Shown here piece by piece: positions 9,348-17,825 of a stretch of 64,000 nt of DNA. Positions within the stretch are counted from its first letter, which is position 1, and each line of letters begins with the position of its first letter. The DNA lies in the NCBI GenBank assembly GCA_963741405.1, contig CAVUHX010000037.1, forward strand, positions 1 through 64,000, read 5' to 3'. A program made the position numbers and the translations under genes. The notes under the pieces are model-generated. The model was given only the letters and a program-made list of their open reading frames with translations. It did not search any database and was not told where the DNA came from. The DNA is from Roseiarcus sp963741405. GTDB taxonomy: Bacteria; Pseudomonadota; Alphaproteobacteria; Rhizobiales; Beijerinckiaceae.

Positions 9348-10775
9348 TCAGCGGGCGACGCCGGCCGCGGCGGTGAACTCCTTGTATTTCTTCAACGCGC
9401 GGGCGTCAGCCGCGAACGGCTCGCGGCGGATGAACTTGCCGCGCCCGAGCTCGGCCTGAACCGTGCCATCGCGGAACACCACGTCGCCGCGCGACAGGGT
9501 ATAGCGCGGAAGGCCGGTGACCTTTGTTCCCTCGAACACATTGTAGTCGATCACCGACATCTGGGTCTTCGCCGAGATGGTCTTGTTGGCCTTGGGGTCC
9601 CACACCGTGATGTCGGCGTCGGCGCCCGGGATGATCGCCCCTTTGCGCGGATACATATTGAGGATTCTTGCGCTGTTGGTCGAGGTCACGGCGACGAACT
9701 CGTTCGGCGTCAGCCGTCCGGTCTCGACCCCGTAGGTCCACAAGACCGGCATGCGGTCCTCGAGGCCGCCGGTGCCGTTCGGAATCTTGGTGAAATCGCC
9801 GACGCCGAGCTCCTTCTGCTTGGTGGTGAACGAGCAATGGTCGGTCGCCACCACCTGGAGGGAGCCGGCCCGCAGGCCGTTCCACAGGTCGTCCTGATGG
9901 AGCTTGTCGCGGAACGGCGGCGACATCACGCGGCGCGCCGCGTGCTTCCAGTCCTTGTTGTAGTACTCGCTTTCATCAAGCACGAGATGCTGGATGAGAG
10001 GTTCGCCGTAGACGCGCTTGCCGAGCGCCCGCGCCCGCGCGATCGCCTCGTGCGCGGGAATGCAGGATGTGTGGACGATATAGAGCGGGACGCCCGCCTG
10101 GTCGGCGAGCATGATGGCGCGGTTCGCCGCCTCGCCCTCGACATCCGGCGGACGCGACAGGGCGTGGCCTTCCGGCCCGGTGATGCCTTTCGCCATATAG
10201 TGCCGCTGCAGCGCCGCGACGAGGTCGCCGTTCTCGGCATGAACAAGCGGCATGCCGCCGACTTCGGCGCAGCGGACGAACGAGGCGAACATCTCCTCGT
10301 CGTTCACCATCAGCGAGCCCTTGTAGGCCATGAAATGCTTGAAGGTGGTGACGCCCGCCTTCACGACCTTGGCCATGTCCTCGCGCACCTGGTCGTTCCA
10401 GTAGGTGACGCACATGTGGTACGAATAGTCGGCGACGGCGTCCTTCGAGCGCTTGTCCCAGTCGGCGAACGCTTCCATCAGCGGCTGGTTGCGGTTCGGG
10501 ATGCAGAAGTCGACGACCATCGTCGTGCCGCCCGAGACCGCCGCCTTGGTGCCGCTTTCGTAATTGTCGGCGGAATTCGTGCCCATGAACGGCATGTCGA
10601 GATGGGTGTGGGGATCAATGCCGCCCGGCATCACGAAGCAGTCGGCGGCGTCGAGGGAACTGTCCCCCTTCAGGTTCTCGCCGATCGCCTGGATGGTTTC
10701 GCCTTCGACGAGCACGTCGGCCTTGTAGGTCCGGTCCGCGGTAACAACCGTTCCGCCTTTGATGACGAGCGACAT
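9348..10775 (-). CDS. hydA: Dihydropyrimidinase / D-hydantoinase
   Basis: A 475-residue cyclic amidohydrolase that opens the ring of dihydrouracil, dihydrothymine or hydantoins to N-carbamoyl amino acids. Metal ligands and catalytic residues are visible: GGIDPHTHLDMP (two His), the Lys to be carboxylated in TTFKHFMAYKG, PLVHAENGD, IVHTSC and the Asp in VATDHCSF. Length and order match bacterial dihydropyrimidinase. It is followed by the importer ATPase and preceded, 55 bases upstream, by the gene for the enzyme of the next step. In the reductive pyrimidine pathway it would act after dihydropyrimidine dehydrogenase (PydA/PydX), whose genes are not in this window. Confidence 0.93.
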   Translation of the reverse strand: MSLVIKGGTVVTADRTYKADVLVEGETIQAIGENLKGDSSLDAADCFVMPGGIDPHTHLDMPFMGTNSADNYESGTKAAVSGGTTMVVDFCIPNRNQPLMEAFADWDKRSKDAVADYSYHMCVTYWNDQVREDMAKVVKAGVTTFKHFMAYKGSLMVNDEEMFASFVRCAEVGGMPLVHAENGDLVAALQRHYMAKGITGPEGHALSRPPDVEGEAANRAIMLADQAGVPLYIVHTSCIPAHEAIARARALGKRVYGEPLIQHLVLDESEYYNKDWKHAARRVMSPPFRDKLHQDDLWNGLRAGSLQVVATDHCSFTTKQKELGVGDFTKIPNGTGGLEDRMPVLWTYGVETGRLTPNEFVAVTSTNSARILNMYPRKGAIIPGADADITVWDPKANKTISAKTQMSVIDYNVFEGTKVTGLPRYTLSRGDVVFRDGTVQAELGRGKFIRREPFAADARALKKYKEFTAAAGVAR

Positions 10776-10830
10776 ATTCCTTCTTTCCCTTCCGGCCTGC
10801 GGGGCGGCGTCTCGCGCGCCGCTCCCATTG

Positions 10831-12078
10831 TCACGATACGATTTCGGCTTTTTCCAGCACGGCGTGCATGAGAACGTTGGCGCCGGCGGTCGACCATTCC
10901 TGCTTGATGTCCTCTGTCTCGTTGTGGCTGACGCCGTCGACGCAGGGAGTGAAGATCATCGAGGTCGGCGCGATGCGGGCGATGTAGCAGGCGTCGTGCC
11001 CGGCGCCGGACACGATGTTCCGGTGCGTATAGCCGAAATGCTTGGCCGCGCGCCGCACGGCCTCGACGCAGCCGAGATCGAAGGCGACTGGCGGGTAGTA
11101 GAAGACCTGTTTCAGGTCGACCGCGAGGCCGATCTTCGCCGCGATCGCCTCCACGCCTTCACGCAACGCCGCATCCATGCCGGTCAGGGTCTCGTCGACC
11201 GGATGGCGGAACTCGCAGGTCATGAAGACTTCACCGGGAATAACGTTGCGCGAATTCGGATAGGTGTTGAGCATGCCGACGGTCGACACGCCGAGCGGCG
11301 CATTGCCGAGGCCGATATGATTGACGAGCTCCACGATCCGCGCGGCGCCGAGGAGGGCGTCCTTGCGGCGCGGCATCGGCGTCGAGCCGGCGTGGCTCTC
11401 GAACCCGGTCAAGCGAATTTCGTACCAGCGCTGGCCCTGGCCGTGGGTGACGACGCCAACGTCATAATTCTCGTCCTCGAGGATCGGACCCTGCTCGATA
11501 TGCAGCTCGAAGTTGGCGTACACCGGCCGGCCGCCGACCGGCTCCGCGCCCTTGAAGCCGATGCGGGCGAGTTCGTCGCCGAGCGACTTGCCCTCGCCGT
11601 CGAGCCGGGAATAGGCGAACTCCTTGTCGTAGACCCCGGCGAACACGCCCGACGAGACCATCGCCGGAGCGAAGCGCGAGCCCTCCTCGTTCGTCCAGTT
11701 GGCCACTTCGATCGGGCGGCGCGTCTTGATCTTGAGATCGTTGAGCGAGCGCACGACCTCGAGCGCCCCGAGCACGCCGAGCACGCCGTCGAACTTGCCG
11801 CCCGTCGGCTGGGTGTCGAGATGGCTGCCCATCATGACCGGGGCGAGCGAATCGTCCTCGCCGGCGCGGCGGGCGAACATGTTGCCCATCTCGTCGACCT
11901 TGACCGCGCAGCCGGCCGCCTCGCACCAGCGGCGGAAGAGCTCGCGGCCCTGCCTGTCGAGGTCAGTCAAGGTCAGCCGCTTGCACCCGCCCTTGGGCGT
12001 CGCGCCGATCCTGGCCATCTCCATCAGAGAGTCCCAGAGCCTCGGCCCGTTGACGCGCACATTGGACAGATCCGCCAT
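10831..12078 (-). CDS. pydC: Zn-dependent N-carbamoyl amidohydrolase (beta-ureidopropionase / carbamoylase family)
   Basis: A 415-residue M20-like amidase of the hydantoinase/carbamoylase family. Metal-site motifs are MGSHLDTQPTGGKFDG, NWTNEEGSRF and HIEQGP, with GAGHDA and DGVSHNE near the end. It removes the carbamoyl group from N-carbamoyl-beta-alanine or N-carbamoyl amino acids, giving ammonia, CO2 and the amino acid. It is the first gene of the operon, before dihydropyrimidinase. A TATAAT -10 and a RutR-type palindrome lie 30-56 bases upstream of its ATG. The pydC name assumes the pyrimidine role; a hydantoin-specific carbamoylase is the alternative. Confidence 0.88.
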   Translation of the reverse strand: MADLSNVRVNGPRLWDSLMEMARIGATPKGGCKRLTLTDLDRQGRELFRRWCEAAGCAVKVDEMGNMFARRAGEDDSLAPVMMGSHLDTQPTGGKFDGVLGVLGALEVVRSLNDLKIKTRRPIEVANWTNEEGSRFAPAMVSSGVFAGVYDKEFAYSRLDGEGKSLGDELARIGFKGAEPVGGRPVYANFELHIEQGPILEDENYDVGVVTHGQGQRWYEIRLTGFESHAGSTPMPRRKDALLGAARIVELVNHIGLGNAPLGVSTVGMLNTYPNSRNVIPGEVFMTCEFRHPVDETLTGMDAALREGVEAIAAKIGLAVDLKQVFYYPPVAFDLGCVEAVRRAAKHFGYTHRNIVSGAGHDACYIARIAPTSMIFTPCVDGVSHNETEDIKQEWSTAGANVLMHAVLEKAEIVS

Positions 12079-12108
12079 TCCAAGCTCTCCGGAGGATTTC
12101 TGGACGCT

Positions 12109-12114
12109 ATTATA
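12109..12114 (-). promoter_or_regulatory. -10 element of the pydC-hydA-ABC operon
   Basis: On the minus strand these six bases read TATAAT, a consensus -10, 30 bases before the pydC ATG. The palindromic operator begins two bases further upstream and covers the space where RNA polymerase would contact the -10 to -35 spacer, so a bound repressor should block it. No clear consensus -35 is seen at 16-18 bases, which fits a promoter that is weak or needs help. Confidence 0.6.
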
Positions 12115-12116
12115 GG

Positions 12117-12134
12117 TTTGACCAAATGGTCAAA
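12117..12134. promoter_or_regulatory. RutR-type operator palindrome
   Basis: The sequence TTTGACCA-AA-TGGTCAAA is a perfect inverted repeat with a two-base spacer. It matches the published E. coli RutR consensus TTGACCA-nn-TGGTCAA at every defined base. RutR is a TetR-family regulator released from DNA by uracil. The site lies between pydC (minus) and a gene encoding a RutR-like protein (plus), next to a TATAAT -10 for pydC. This ties the operon to pyrimidine control. Confidence 0.85.
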
Positions 12135-12205
12135 TGACGTAACGTTGGGCGAAACGCCTATCGTTTCGGCGCCGGAAAGCGCAGCTTTGCGGCAGCGGGG
12201 AGGGG

Positions 12206-12853
12206 ATCATCGACAGCATTTCAGGGGAGCGGACGGCGCAGCGAAAGCGGAGGCCGACCGTCCGCGCGGAAAACGAACGGGCGCTCCTCGAAGCGGGGGA
12301 GGCGATCTTCGCCGAGCAGGGATTCTCCGGAGCGACGACGGCCGCGATCGCGAAGCGCGCCGGGGTGCCGAAGGCGAATCTCCACTATTACTTTCCCACC
12401 AAGGAGGCGCTCTATCGCGCGGTGGTGGAGCGGGTGCTGACCGCCTGGCTCGCCGCCGCCGCCTCGTTCGATTTGAGCGAGGACCCGCGCGCGGCGCTGT
12501 CCGCCTATATCGGCGCCAAGATGGACCTCGCGCGCGAGATGCCGCTGGCTTCGCGCATCTGGTCGGCCGAGATCATGCGGGGGGCGCCGATCATCCAGGA
12601 CTTCCTCGACACGACGCTCAGCGAATGGGTGGCCGCGCGCGAGCGTGCGGTCAGGCGCTGGATCGCCGCGGGCAAGCTCAAGCCAATCGAGCCCAAGGTG
12701 CTTTTCTACATGATCTGGGCGACGACCCAGCAATACGCCAATGCGGCGCACGAGATGGCGAGCCTGAACGGCGGCCGTCCGCTCGACGACGCGGCCTTCG
12801 AGCGGGCCAAGGCCCAGGTGATCGAGACAATTCTGGGCGGGGTCGTCTCCTAG
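12206..12853 (+). CDS. rutR: TetR-family regulator, RutR-like
   Basis: The protein carries a TetR DNA-binding helix-turn-helix (AEQGFSGATTAAIAKRAGVPKANLHYYFPTK in two parts around residues 35-66) and a C-terminal ligand domain. Features SRIWSAEIMRGAPI, AAGKLKPIEP and MIWATTQQYANAA align in order with RutR. It likely represses the divergent pyrimidine operon through the 12117-12134 palindrome. Oddity: from the in-frame TAA at about 12140 to the helix-turn-helix there is no ATG, GTG or TTG in this frame. I place the start at or near ATC/ATT codons (12206-12220) just after GGGGAGGGG. The only GTG (12365) would begin inside the recognition helix and remove most of the DNA-binding domain. A rare start codon or an unrecognised frame error are both possible. 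Confidence 0.72.
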   Translation: MIDSISGERTAQRKRRPTVRAENERALLEAGEAIFAEQGFSGATTAAIAKRAGVPKANLHYYFPTKEALYRAVVERVLTAWLAAAASFDLSEDPRAALSAYIGAKMDLAREMPLASRIWSAEIMRGAPIIQDFLDTTLSEWVAARERAVRRWIAAGKLKPIEPKVLFYMIWATTQQYANAAHEMASLNGGRPLDDAAFERAKAQVIETILGGVVS

Positions 12854-12916
12854 GCCGGACGCCGGCAGCTACGCCCTGATTCTGTCCTGACGGTCCTTGA
12901 GCCCCGAGGCCCCCGC

Positions 12917-13609
12917 ATGAACACTCTACACTTTTTCTCGGCGACCTACGCCGACGCCCGCCACAAATTCCTCGAGTCAGCCGGAATCGGCGGGGCCGTC
13001 ATCGAGGGCCTCATCAATCCCAACGCCAGAGGCGCGGAGGGCGAGGAGCTTGCCCTGGACGTCGCCCGCTTCGGCGCCATGGACGCCGAGAGCCTCTTGA
13101 TCGTCTGCTCGGGCACGCACGGCAACGAAGGGGTTTGCGGGTCGGGATGCCAGATCGGCTTGATCGCAGAGCGGGTGATCGGCGCGCGGCCGCAGACGAG
13201 CGCCGTGCTGCTTCTGCACGCGGTCAATCCGTCCGGCTTTTCGGCTGTATCGAGGAGAGTCTGCCCGGGGCCGAGGTCACTTCAATCGGGCTCGAATTCG
13301 GCACGCGTCGAACTCGTCGCAGTGCTGGAGGCGATCCGGGGCGACAACTGGCTCTACGCTCACGGAATTCCCTCGGGGCTCGGCATGGAGTCGCCGCTCG
13401 CCCGCGCCATCAAGGCGAACATCCGCGGCGCGCTGACCATCGACACCCACGGCTGGAGGGACCAGGTTTTCACCCGCGCCGCCGATTTTGCGCAGAGAGC
13501 CCTTCGCGCTCTTGCCGGCCAGAGCGTTGCGCCTTCGGCAAAATTGACCAAGCCGGTTACGTCGGCCAGCGGTTCCCGGCCACGGCGTTGTTTGGGCTCT
13601 CGCGCCTGA
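12917..13609 (+). pseudogene. DUF2817 (M14-like peptidase family) gene, decayed
   Basis: The first 115 residues (FFSATYADARHKFLESA, LIVCSGTHGNEGVCGSGCQ, LLLHAVNPSGFS) match the start of DUF2817 proteins, which are about 360 residues and resemble zinc carboxypeptidases. After NPSGFS the expected central third is missing. The text resumes in another frame as LPGAEVTSIGLEFGT (about 13260-13305) and then back in the first frame as VLEAIRGDNWLYAHG and IKANIRGALTIDTHGW. So there is an internal deletion and at least one frameshift near 13300. The zinc-ligand region is incomplete, so it is almost certainly non-functional. The 240 bases after it (13610-13853) hold no recognisable gene. Confidence 0.8.
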
Positions 13610-13853
13610 TTGCGCCGCGCTTCGCTATCGAGCGGGCCGACGCTTTACCGCCCCGGAGTCGTGAAGAAGCGGCGATTCGCGCCCAATGCGCATGTGACAG
13701 GCGGCGGTTTGGTGATAGGCTCGGGTGAGCGCCGTTGACCCGGATCAATGACAGCGGTCGCGTTTTCGCGGATGTCGTTCATATGGCGGCCGGTGGCTTG
13801 CTCGGCTTGGTTCGCGCGATCCGGAACACCACGGCCTCAGGAGGATGACGATA

Positions 13854-14756
13854 ATGGCCAATGACAAGATGACGGCACAGATGGCGAGCAAGGACGGCTT
13901 CATCGCCGCGCTCGACCAGAGCGGAGGATCGACGCCGGGAGCGTTGCGCCTTTACGGAATCCCGGACAGCGACTACAGCGGCGACGCCGAGATGTTCCGC
14001 CTGATGCACGAGTTTCGCGTGCGCATGATGTCTTCGCCGGCCTTCACCGGGGACAAGGTCATCGCCGCGATCCTGTTCGAGCGCACGATGGATGGCGAAG
14101 CAAAGGGAAAGGCCGTTCCCGCGTTCCTGTGGGAGGATCGGCGCGTCGTGCCGTTCCTGAAGGTCGACCAGGGACTCGCGGAAGACAAGGACGGCGTCAG
14201 GCTGATGAAGCCGATGCCCGATCTCGATGCGCTGCTCGGCCGGGCGACCAAGCGCGGCGTTTTCGGCACCAAGATGCGCTCGGTGATCAACAGCGCGTCC
14301 AAAGCGGGCGTTGCGGCGATCGCCGCCCAACAGTTCGATATCGGCGAACAGATCGCCAAGCACGGCCTCATGCCCATCCTCGAGCCCGAGGTGTCGATCA
14401 AGGCGCCGGACAAAAAGGAGGCGGAGACGATCCTGCTCGCCGAGTTGAAGAAGGGGCTCGACGCCCTGCCTGCAGGACGCCAGGTGATGTTCAAGCTGAC
14501 GCTCCCGGACGTTCCGGATCTGTACGCGCCACTCATCCGGGACAAGCGCGTGCTGCGGGTGGTCGCCCTGTCCGGCGGCTACACCCGCGCTGACGCCTGC
14601 AGGCGGCTCGCGCAAAACCACGGCATGATCGCGAGCTTTTCGCGCGCGCTGACCGAGGGCCTCAAGCGGTCGATGAGCGACGCCGAGTTCGACAAGGCGC
14701 TCGCCGAGTCGATCGACGAGATTTACACCGCCTCAAAGGTTAAAATGGCCGCCTAG
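13854..14756 (+). CDS. Fructose-bisphosphate aldolase class I
   Basis: A 300-residue class I (Schiff-base) aldolase: FIAALDQSGGSTPGALRLYG near the start, FERTMDGEAKGK, FLKVDQGLAEDKDGV, the RGVFGTKMRSVI segment, PILEPEVSI, and the Lys-containing VMFKLTLPD. It splits or makes fructose-1,6-bisphosphate in glycolysis and the Calvin cycle. I take the second ATG (13854) because AGGAGG ends at 13844, directly against the first ATG (13845) but nine bases from the second. Class I aldolases of this bacterial subgroup are metal-independent. Confidence 0.9.
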   Translation: MANDKMTAQMASKDGFIAALDQSGGSTPGALRLYGIPDSDYSGDAEMFRLMHEFRVRMMSSPAFTGDKVIAAILFERTMDGEAKGKAVPAFLWEDRRVVPFLKVDQGLAEDKDGVRLMKPMPDLDALLGRATKRGVFGTKMRSVINSASKAGVAAIAAQQFDIGEQIAKHGLMPILEPEVSIKAPDKKEAETILLAELKKGLDALPAGRQVMFKLTLPDVPDLYAPLIRDKRVLRVVALSGGYTRADACRRLAQNHGMIASFSRALTEGLKRSMSDAEFDKALAESIDEIYTASKVKMAA

Positions 14757-15311
14757 ACGAGACGGTCCTGGCAGCGCGCCCACGGCGGCCGTTCGGCTTT
14801 CAGTCCGCCGGATAGAACAGCGTACCGAGCAACCCGGGTCGCGCCGCATCTGTGACCCGGGCGGGCTCGATTTCGCGTGGCCCAAGGAAGTGGCAATGGT
14901 CTCGCCGGCCGGATCAGATAGTCCGCGATTGATCCGTCGGTGGCCGCGCCATCACTGCGCCTTGGCGCCCATCACCGCACTCCGCGGCGCCCAGCCAAGT
15001 CGACGACCAACCGCGCCTCGGCGAATTTGAACCGTCTTAACGAATACCTCAATCGTTCCGTTGGAATGTCCGATCGTAAAGTATGAGTTCATGCCGCACT
15101 CACCGCTTCACGTCCTTCCTCCTTTTCGCTAGACATACGGAACAATTGCCTGGATTTTGAGCGGCGGGGCCGTTGGAGCCCCGCGGGCGCGAGCAAACTG
15201 AGACAAACCGCCGCGTCTGAGCGGCGGCTGCGGCTCTGGACAAGACCGCCGGGGCCGATTAGCGAGTAAGATGGCCGCGACGAGAACACGGCCGGACAAC
15301 AAGGGCGGACG
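14757..15311. other. Intergenic, no gene seen
   Basis: A 555-base gap before hemA. No frame on either strand shows family motifs or good codon structure. It becomes less GC-rich around 15040-15090. I looked for an FNR box (TTGAT-N4-ATCAA), often found before alphaproteobacterial hemA, and did not find a convincing one. Confidence 0.5.
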
Positions 15312-16610
15312 ATGGATTACGAGCGGCGCTTTGAGGAGGCGATCGACCGTCTGAAGGCGGAACAGCGCTATCGCATCTTCGCCGATCTCGAGCGCGATGC
15401 GAGCCGGTTCCCGATGGCGCTGTGGCGTCCCGCGGGCGAAGAGGATCGGCCACGCGAAGTCACCGTCTGGTGCTCGAACGATTATCTGGGGATGGGCGGC
15501 CACCCGGATGTGATCGAAGCGTCGGTTCGCGCAGCGCGCGCCCATGGCGCGGGCGCAGGCGGAACCCGGAACATCTCCGGCACGCATCACCCGATCGTGC
15601 AGCTCGAGACGGAACTCGCCGATCTGCACGGAAAGGCGGCCTCCCTCGTCTTCACTTCGGGCTGGATCTCCAATCTCGCCGGCATCTCGACGATCGCGAG
15701 CCTGCTGCCGAACTGCCTGATCCTCTCCGACGCGCTCAACCACAATTCGATGATCGAAGGCGTCCGGCGCGCGGGCTGCGAGAAAAAAGTCTGGCGCCAC
15801 AACGACGTCGCACATCTCGAGGAGCTGCTGGCCGCCGAACCGCTTGAACGGGCCAAGCTGGTCGTGTTCGAGAGCCTTTATTCGATGGACGGCGACATCG
15901 CCCCGATCGCCGAGATCGTCGAGCTCGCAGAAAAATACAATGCGATGACCTATATCGACGAGGTCCATGCGGTCGGCCTGTACGGACCGCGCGGTGGCGG
16001 CGTCAGCGAACGCGAGGGGTTCGCCCATCGGATCGATGTCATCGAGGGCACTCTCGCCAAGGGCTTCGGCTCGCTTGGCGGCTATATCGCGGCGAGCGCG
16101 GCGGTGGTCGACGCGGTGCGCAGCTATGCGCCGCAGTTCATCTTTACCTCGACACTGCCACCCGGCGTCGCCGCCAGCGCCGCGGCGGCGGTGCGGCACC
16201 TCAAGCGCTCCACCGTCGAGCGCGACCGCCATCAGCACATGGCGAGGCTCGTCAAGCATGCGCTCAAGGCCGCCGGCCTCCCGGTGATGGACAACCCGTC
16301 GCATATCGTGCCCCTGTTCGTCGGCGATGCGCAGAAGTGCAAAGCGGCAAGCAAGCTCCTCCTGGAGCGGCACGCCATCTACATCCAGCCGATCAACTAT
16401 CCGACTGTCGCCAAGGGAACCGAGCGCCTCCGCATCACGCCGACGCCGGCGCACAGCGAGGCGCAGGTCGCCGATCTGGTCGAGTCGCTGGTCGACGTTT
16501 GGAAGACGCTCAGACTTGGCTTCGAAGAGGCGAAAGTGATCCCGCTGCGGCCCGCGGCGAAGGAGCCGGCCCAGTGCGTCTACCCTGAGATGAAGAAGGC
16601 CGCGGAATAG
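15312..16610 (+). CDS. hemA: 5-aminolevulinate synthase
   Basis: A 432-residue PLP enzyme that condenses glycine and succinyl-CoA to 5-aminolevulinate, the first step of the Shemin (C4) heme pathway typical of alphaproteobacteria. Motifs: WCSNDYLGMGGHP, GTRNISGTHHPIV, SDALNHNSMIEG, YIDEVHAVGLYGPRGGG, and the PLP-binding Lys in EGTLAKGFGSLGGYIA. PYTPVAKGTERLRITPTP is present as INYPTVAKGTERLR near the end. The gene is followed after 165 bases by hemE and hemF, so heme synthesis genes are grouped here. A GC hairpin (GCCGCGG / CCGCGGC) overlaps its stop at 16600-16619 without a T tract. Confidence 0.96.
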   Translation: MDYERRFEEAIDRLKAEQRYRIFADLERDASRFPMALWRPAGEEDRPREVTVWCSNDYLGMGGHPDVIEASVRAARAHGAGAGGTRNISGTHHPIVQLETELADLHGKAASLVFTSGWISNLAGISTIASLLPNCLILSDALNHNSMIEGVRRAGCEKKVWRHNDVAHLEELLAAEPLERAKLVVFESLYSMDGDIAPIAEIVELAEKYNAMTYIDEVHAVGLYGPRGGGVSEREGFAHRIDVIEGTLAKGFGSLGGYIAASAAVVDAVRSYAPQFIFTSTLPPGVAASAAAAVRHLKRSTVERDRHQHMARLVKHALKAAGLPVMDNPSHIVPLFVGDAQKCKAASKLLLERHAIYIQPINYPTVAKGTERLRITPTPAHSEAQVADLVESLVDVWKTLRLGFEEAKVIPLRPAAKEPAQCVYPEMKKAAE

Positions 16611-16775
16611 GCCGCGGCTTGCTCCAACGCCGGCCTTTGGGCTAGGCGTCTTTCATGTGCAGATCCGCCTCGCCCCGACCCACTCCCGCGTGCGGAACAG
16701 GGGTGACAAGCCGTTTCCCGCTTAGCCTGTACAATATAGAGGTGGCGCGACCCCCGGACTGATCCTGGGGGCCGG

Positions 16776-17825
16776 ATGAGGACATTTCCGTTGAGCCGCT
16801 CCCAAAAGCCTTTCCTTGCCGCGCTCGCAGGCGACCGCCAGCCGACGCCGCCGATCTGGCTCATGCGTCAGGCCGGGCGATACCTGCCCGAATACCGCGA
16901 GATCCGCGCCCGCGCGGCCACGTTTCTCGACTTCTGCTACACGCCCGCCTTCGCGGTCGAGGCGACGATGCAGCCGATTCGCCGGTTCGGCTTCGACGCG
17001 GCGATTCTGTTCTCCGACATTCTCGTCATTCCGGACGCCCTCGGGCAGACCGTCGCTTTCGAGACCGGGGAAGGGCCGCGCCTTGCTCCGATCGAGGACG
17101 CGGCCGGGTTGGCGCGGCTTCGTGACGGGCCCGACTGGGCGAAGCTTGCGCCCGTTTTCGAGACGATCGACCGAGTGAAGGCGCTCTTGCCCGACGATGT
17201 CGCGCTGATTGGCTTCTGCGGCGCGCCTTGGACTGTGGCGAGCTACATGATCGCCGGGCGCGGCACGCCAGATCAGGCGCCGGCGCGGCTGTTCGCCTAT
17301 CGGCATCCGAGATTTTTCGCCGCGCTGATCGACCGCCTCGTCGACGCTTCGGCCGAATTTCTGGTGCGACAGGTCGAGGCCGGGGCGGAAGCGGTGCAGA
17401 TCTTCGATTCCTGGGCCGGGGTGCTGCCGCCGGCGGAATTCGAACGCTGGTGCGTGAAGCCGGTCGCGTCCCTGATTGCGAAAGTGCGCGCGGCTGCGCC
17501 GCAAGCGCCGGTCATCGCCTTTCCGCGCGGCGCCGCCACCCAACTCGGGAAGTTCGCGGCGATCGACGGCATTGCGGCGGTCGGCCTCGACACCGCCGTC
17601 GAGCCCTCTGCCGCCTGCGCCGCCCTGCCCGCGCCGATCGCCCTGCAGGGCAATCTCGATCCACTCGCGCTGGTCGCCGGAGGCCCCGGCCTCGACGAAG
17701 GAATCGATCGCGCGCTGATGGGCTTCGAACGACGCGCGCATATTTTCAATCTCGGCCACGGCATCCTGCCCGAGACGCCGATCGCCCATGTCGAGCGTCT
17801 CGTCGCGCGGGTGCGTGGCCGATGA
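16776..17825 (+). CDS. hemE: Uroporphyrinogen decarboxylase
   Basis: A 349-residue protein that removes four carboxyl groups from uroporphyrinogen III to give coproporphyrinogen III. The substrate-binding motif WLMRQAGRYLPEYREIRA is near the start, followed by FSDILVIPDALGQ, GFCGAPWTVASYMI, QIFDSWAG and LQGNLDPLALVAG; NLGHGILPETP closes it. Its TGA overlaps the ATG of hemF (ATGA), showing translational coupling. The preceding 165 bases contain a small AT-rich patch (GTACAATATAG, about 16730) that could hold a promoter. Confidence 0.96.
   Translation: MRTFPLSRSQKPFLAALAGDRQPTPPIWLMRQAGRYLPEYREIRARAATFLDFCYTPAFAVEATMQPIRRFGFDAAILFSDILVIPDALGQTVAFETGEGPRLAPIEDAAGLARLRDGPDWAKLAPVFETIDRVKALLPDDVALIGFCGAPWTVASYMIAGRGTPDQAPARLFAYRHPRFFAALIDRLVDASAEFLVRQVEAGAEAVQIFDSWAGVLPPAEFERWCVKPVASLIAKVRAAAPQAPVIAFPRGAATQLGKFAAIDGIAAVGLDTAVEPSAACAALPAPIALQGNLDPLALVAGGPGLDEGIDRALMGFERRAHIFNLGHGILPETPIAHVERLVARVRGR

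Noticed and set aside
12365..12853. A shorter 162-codon start for the RutR-like gene at the GTG
   Set aside because: It would remove most of the helix-turn-helix, while the frame upstream clearly encodes the rest of that domain.
16600..16619. A terminator after hemA
   Set aside because: The GCCGCGG/CCGCGGC hairpin overlaps the stop codon and has no T tract, so it is too weak to list as a terminator.
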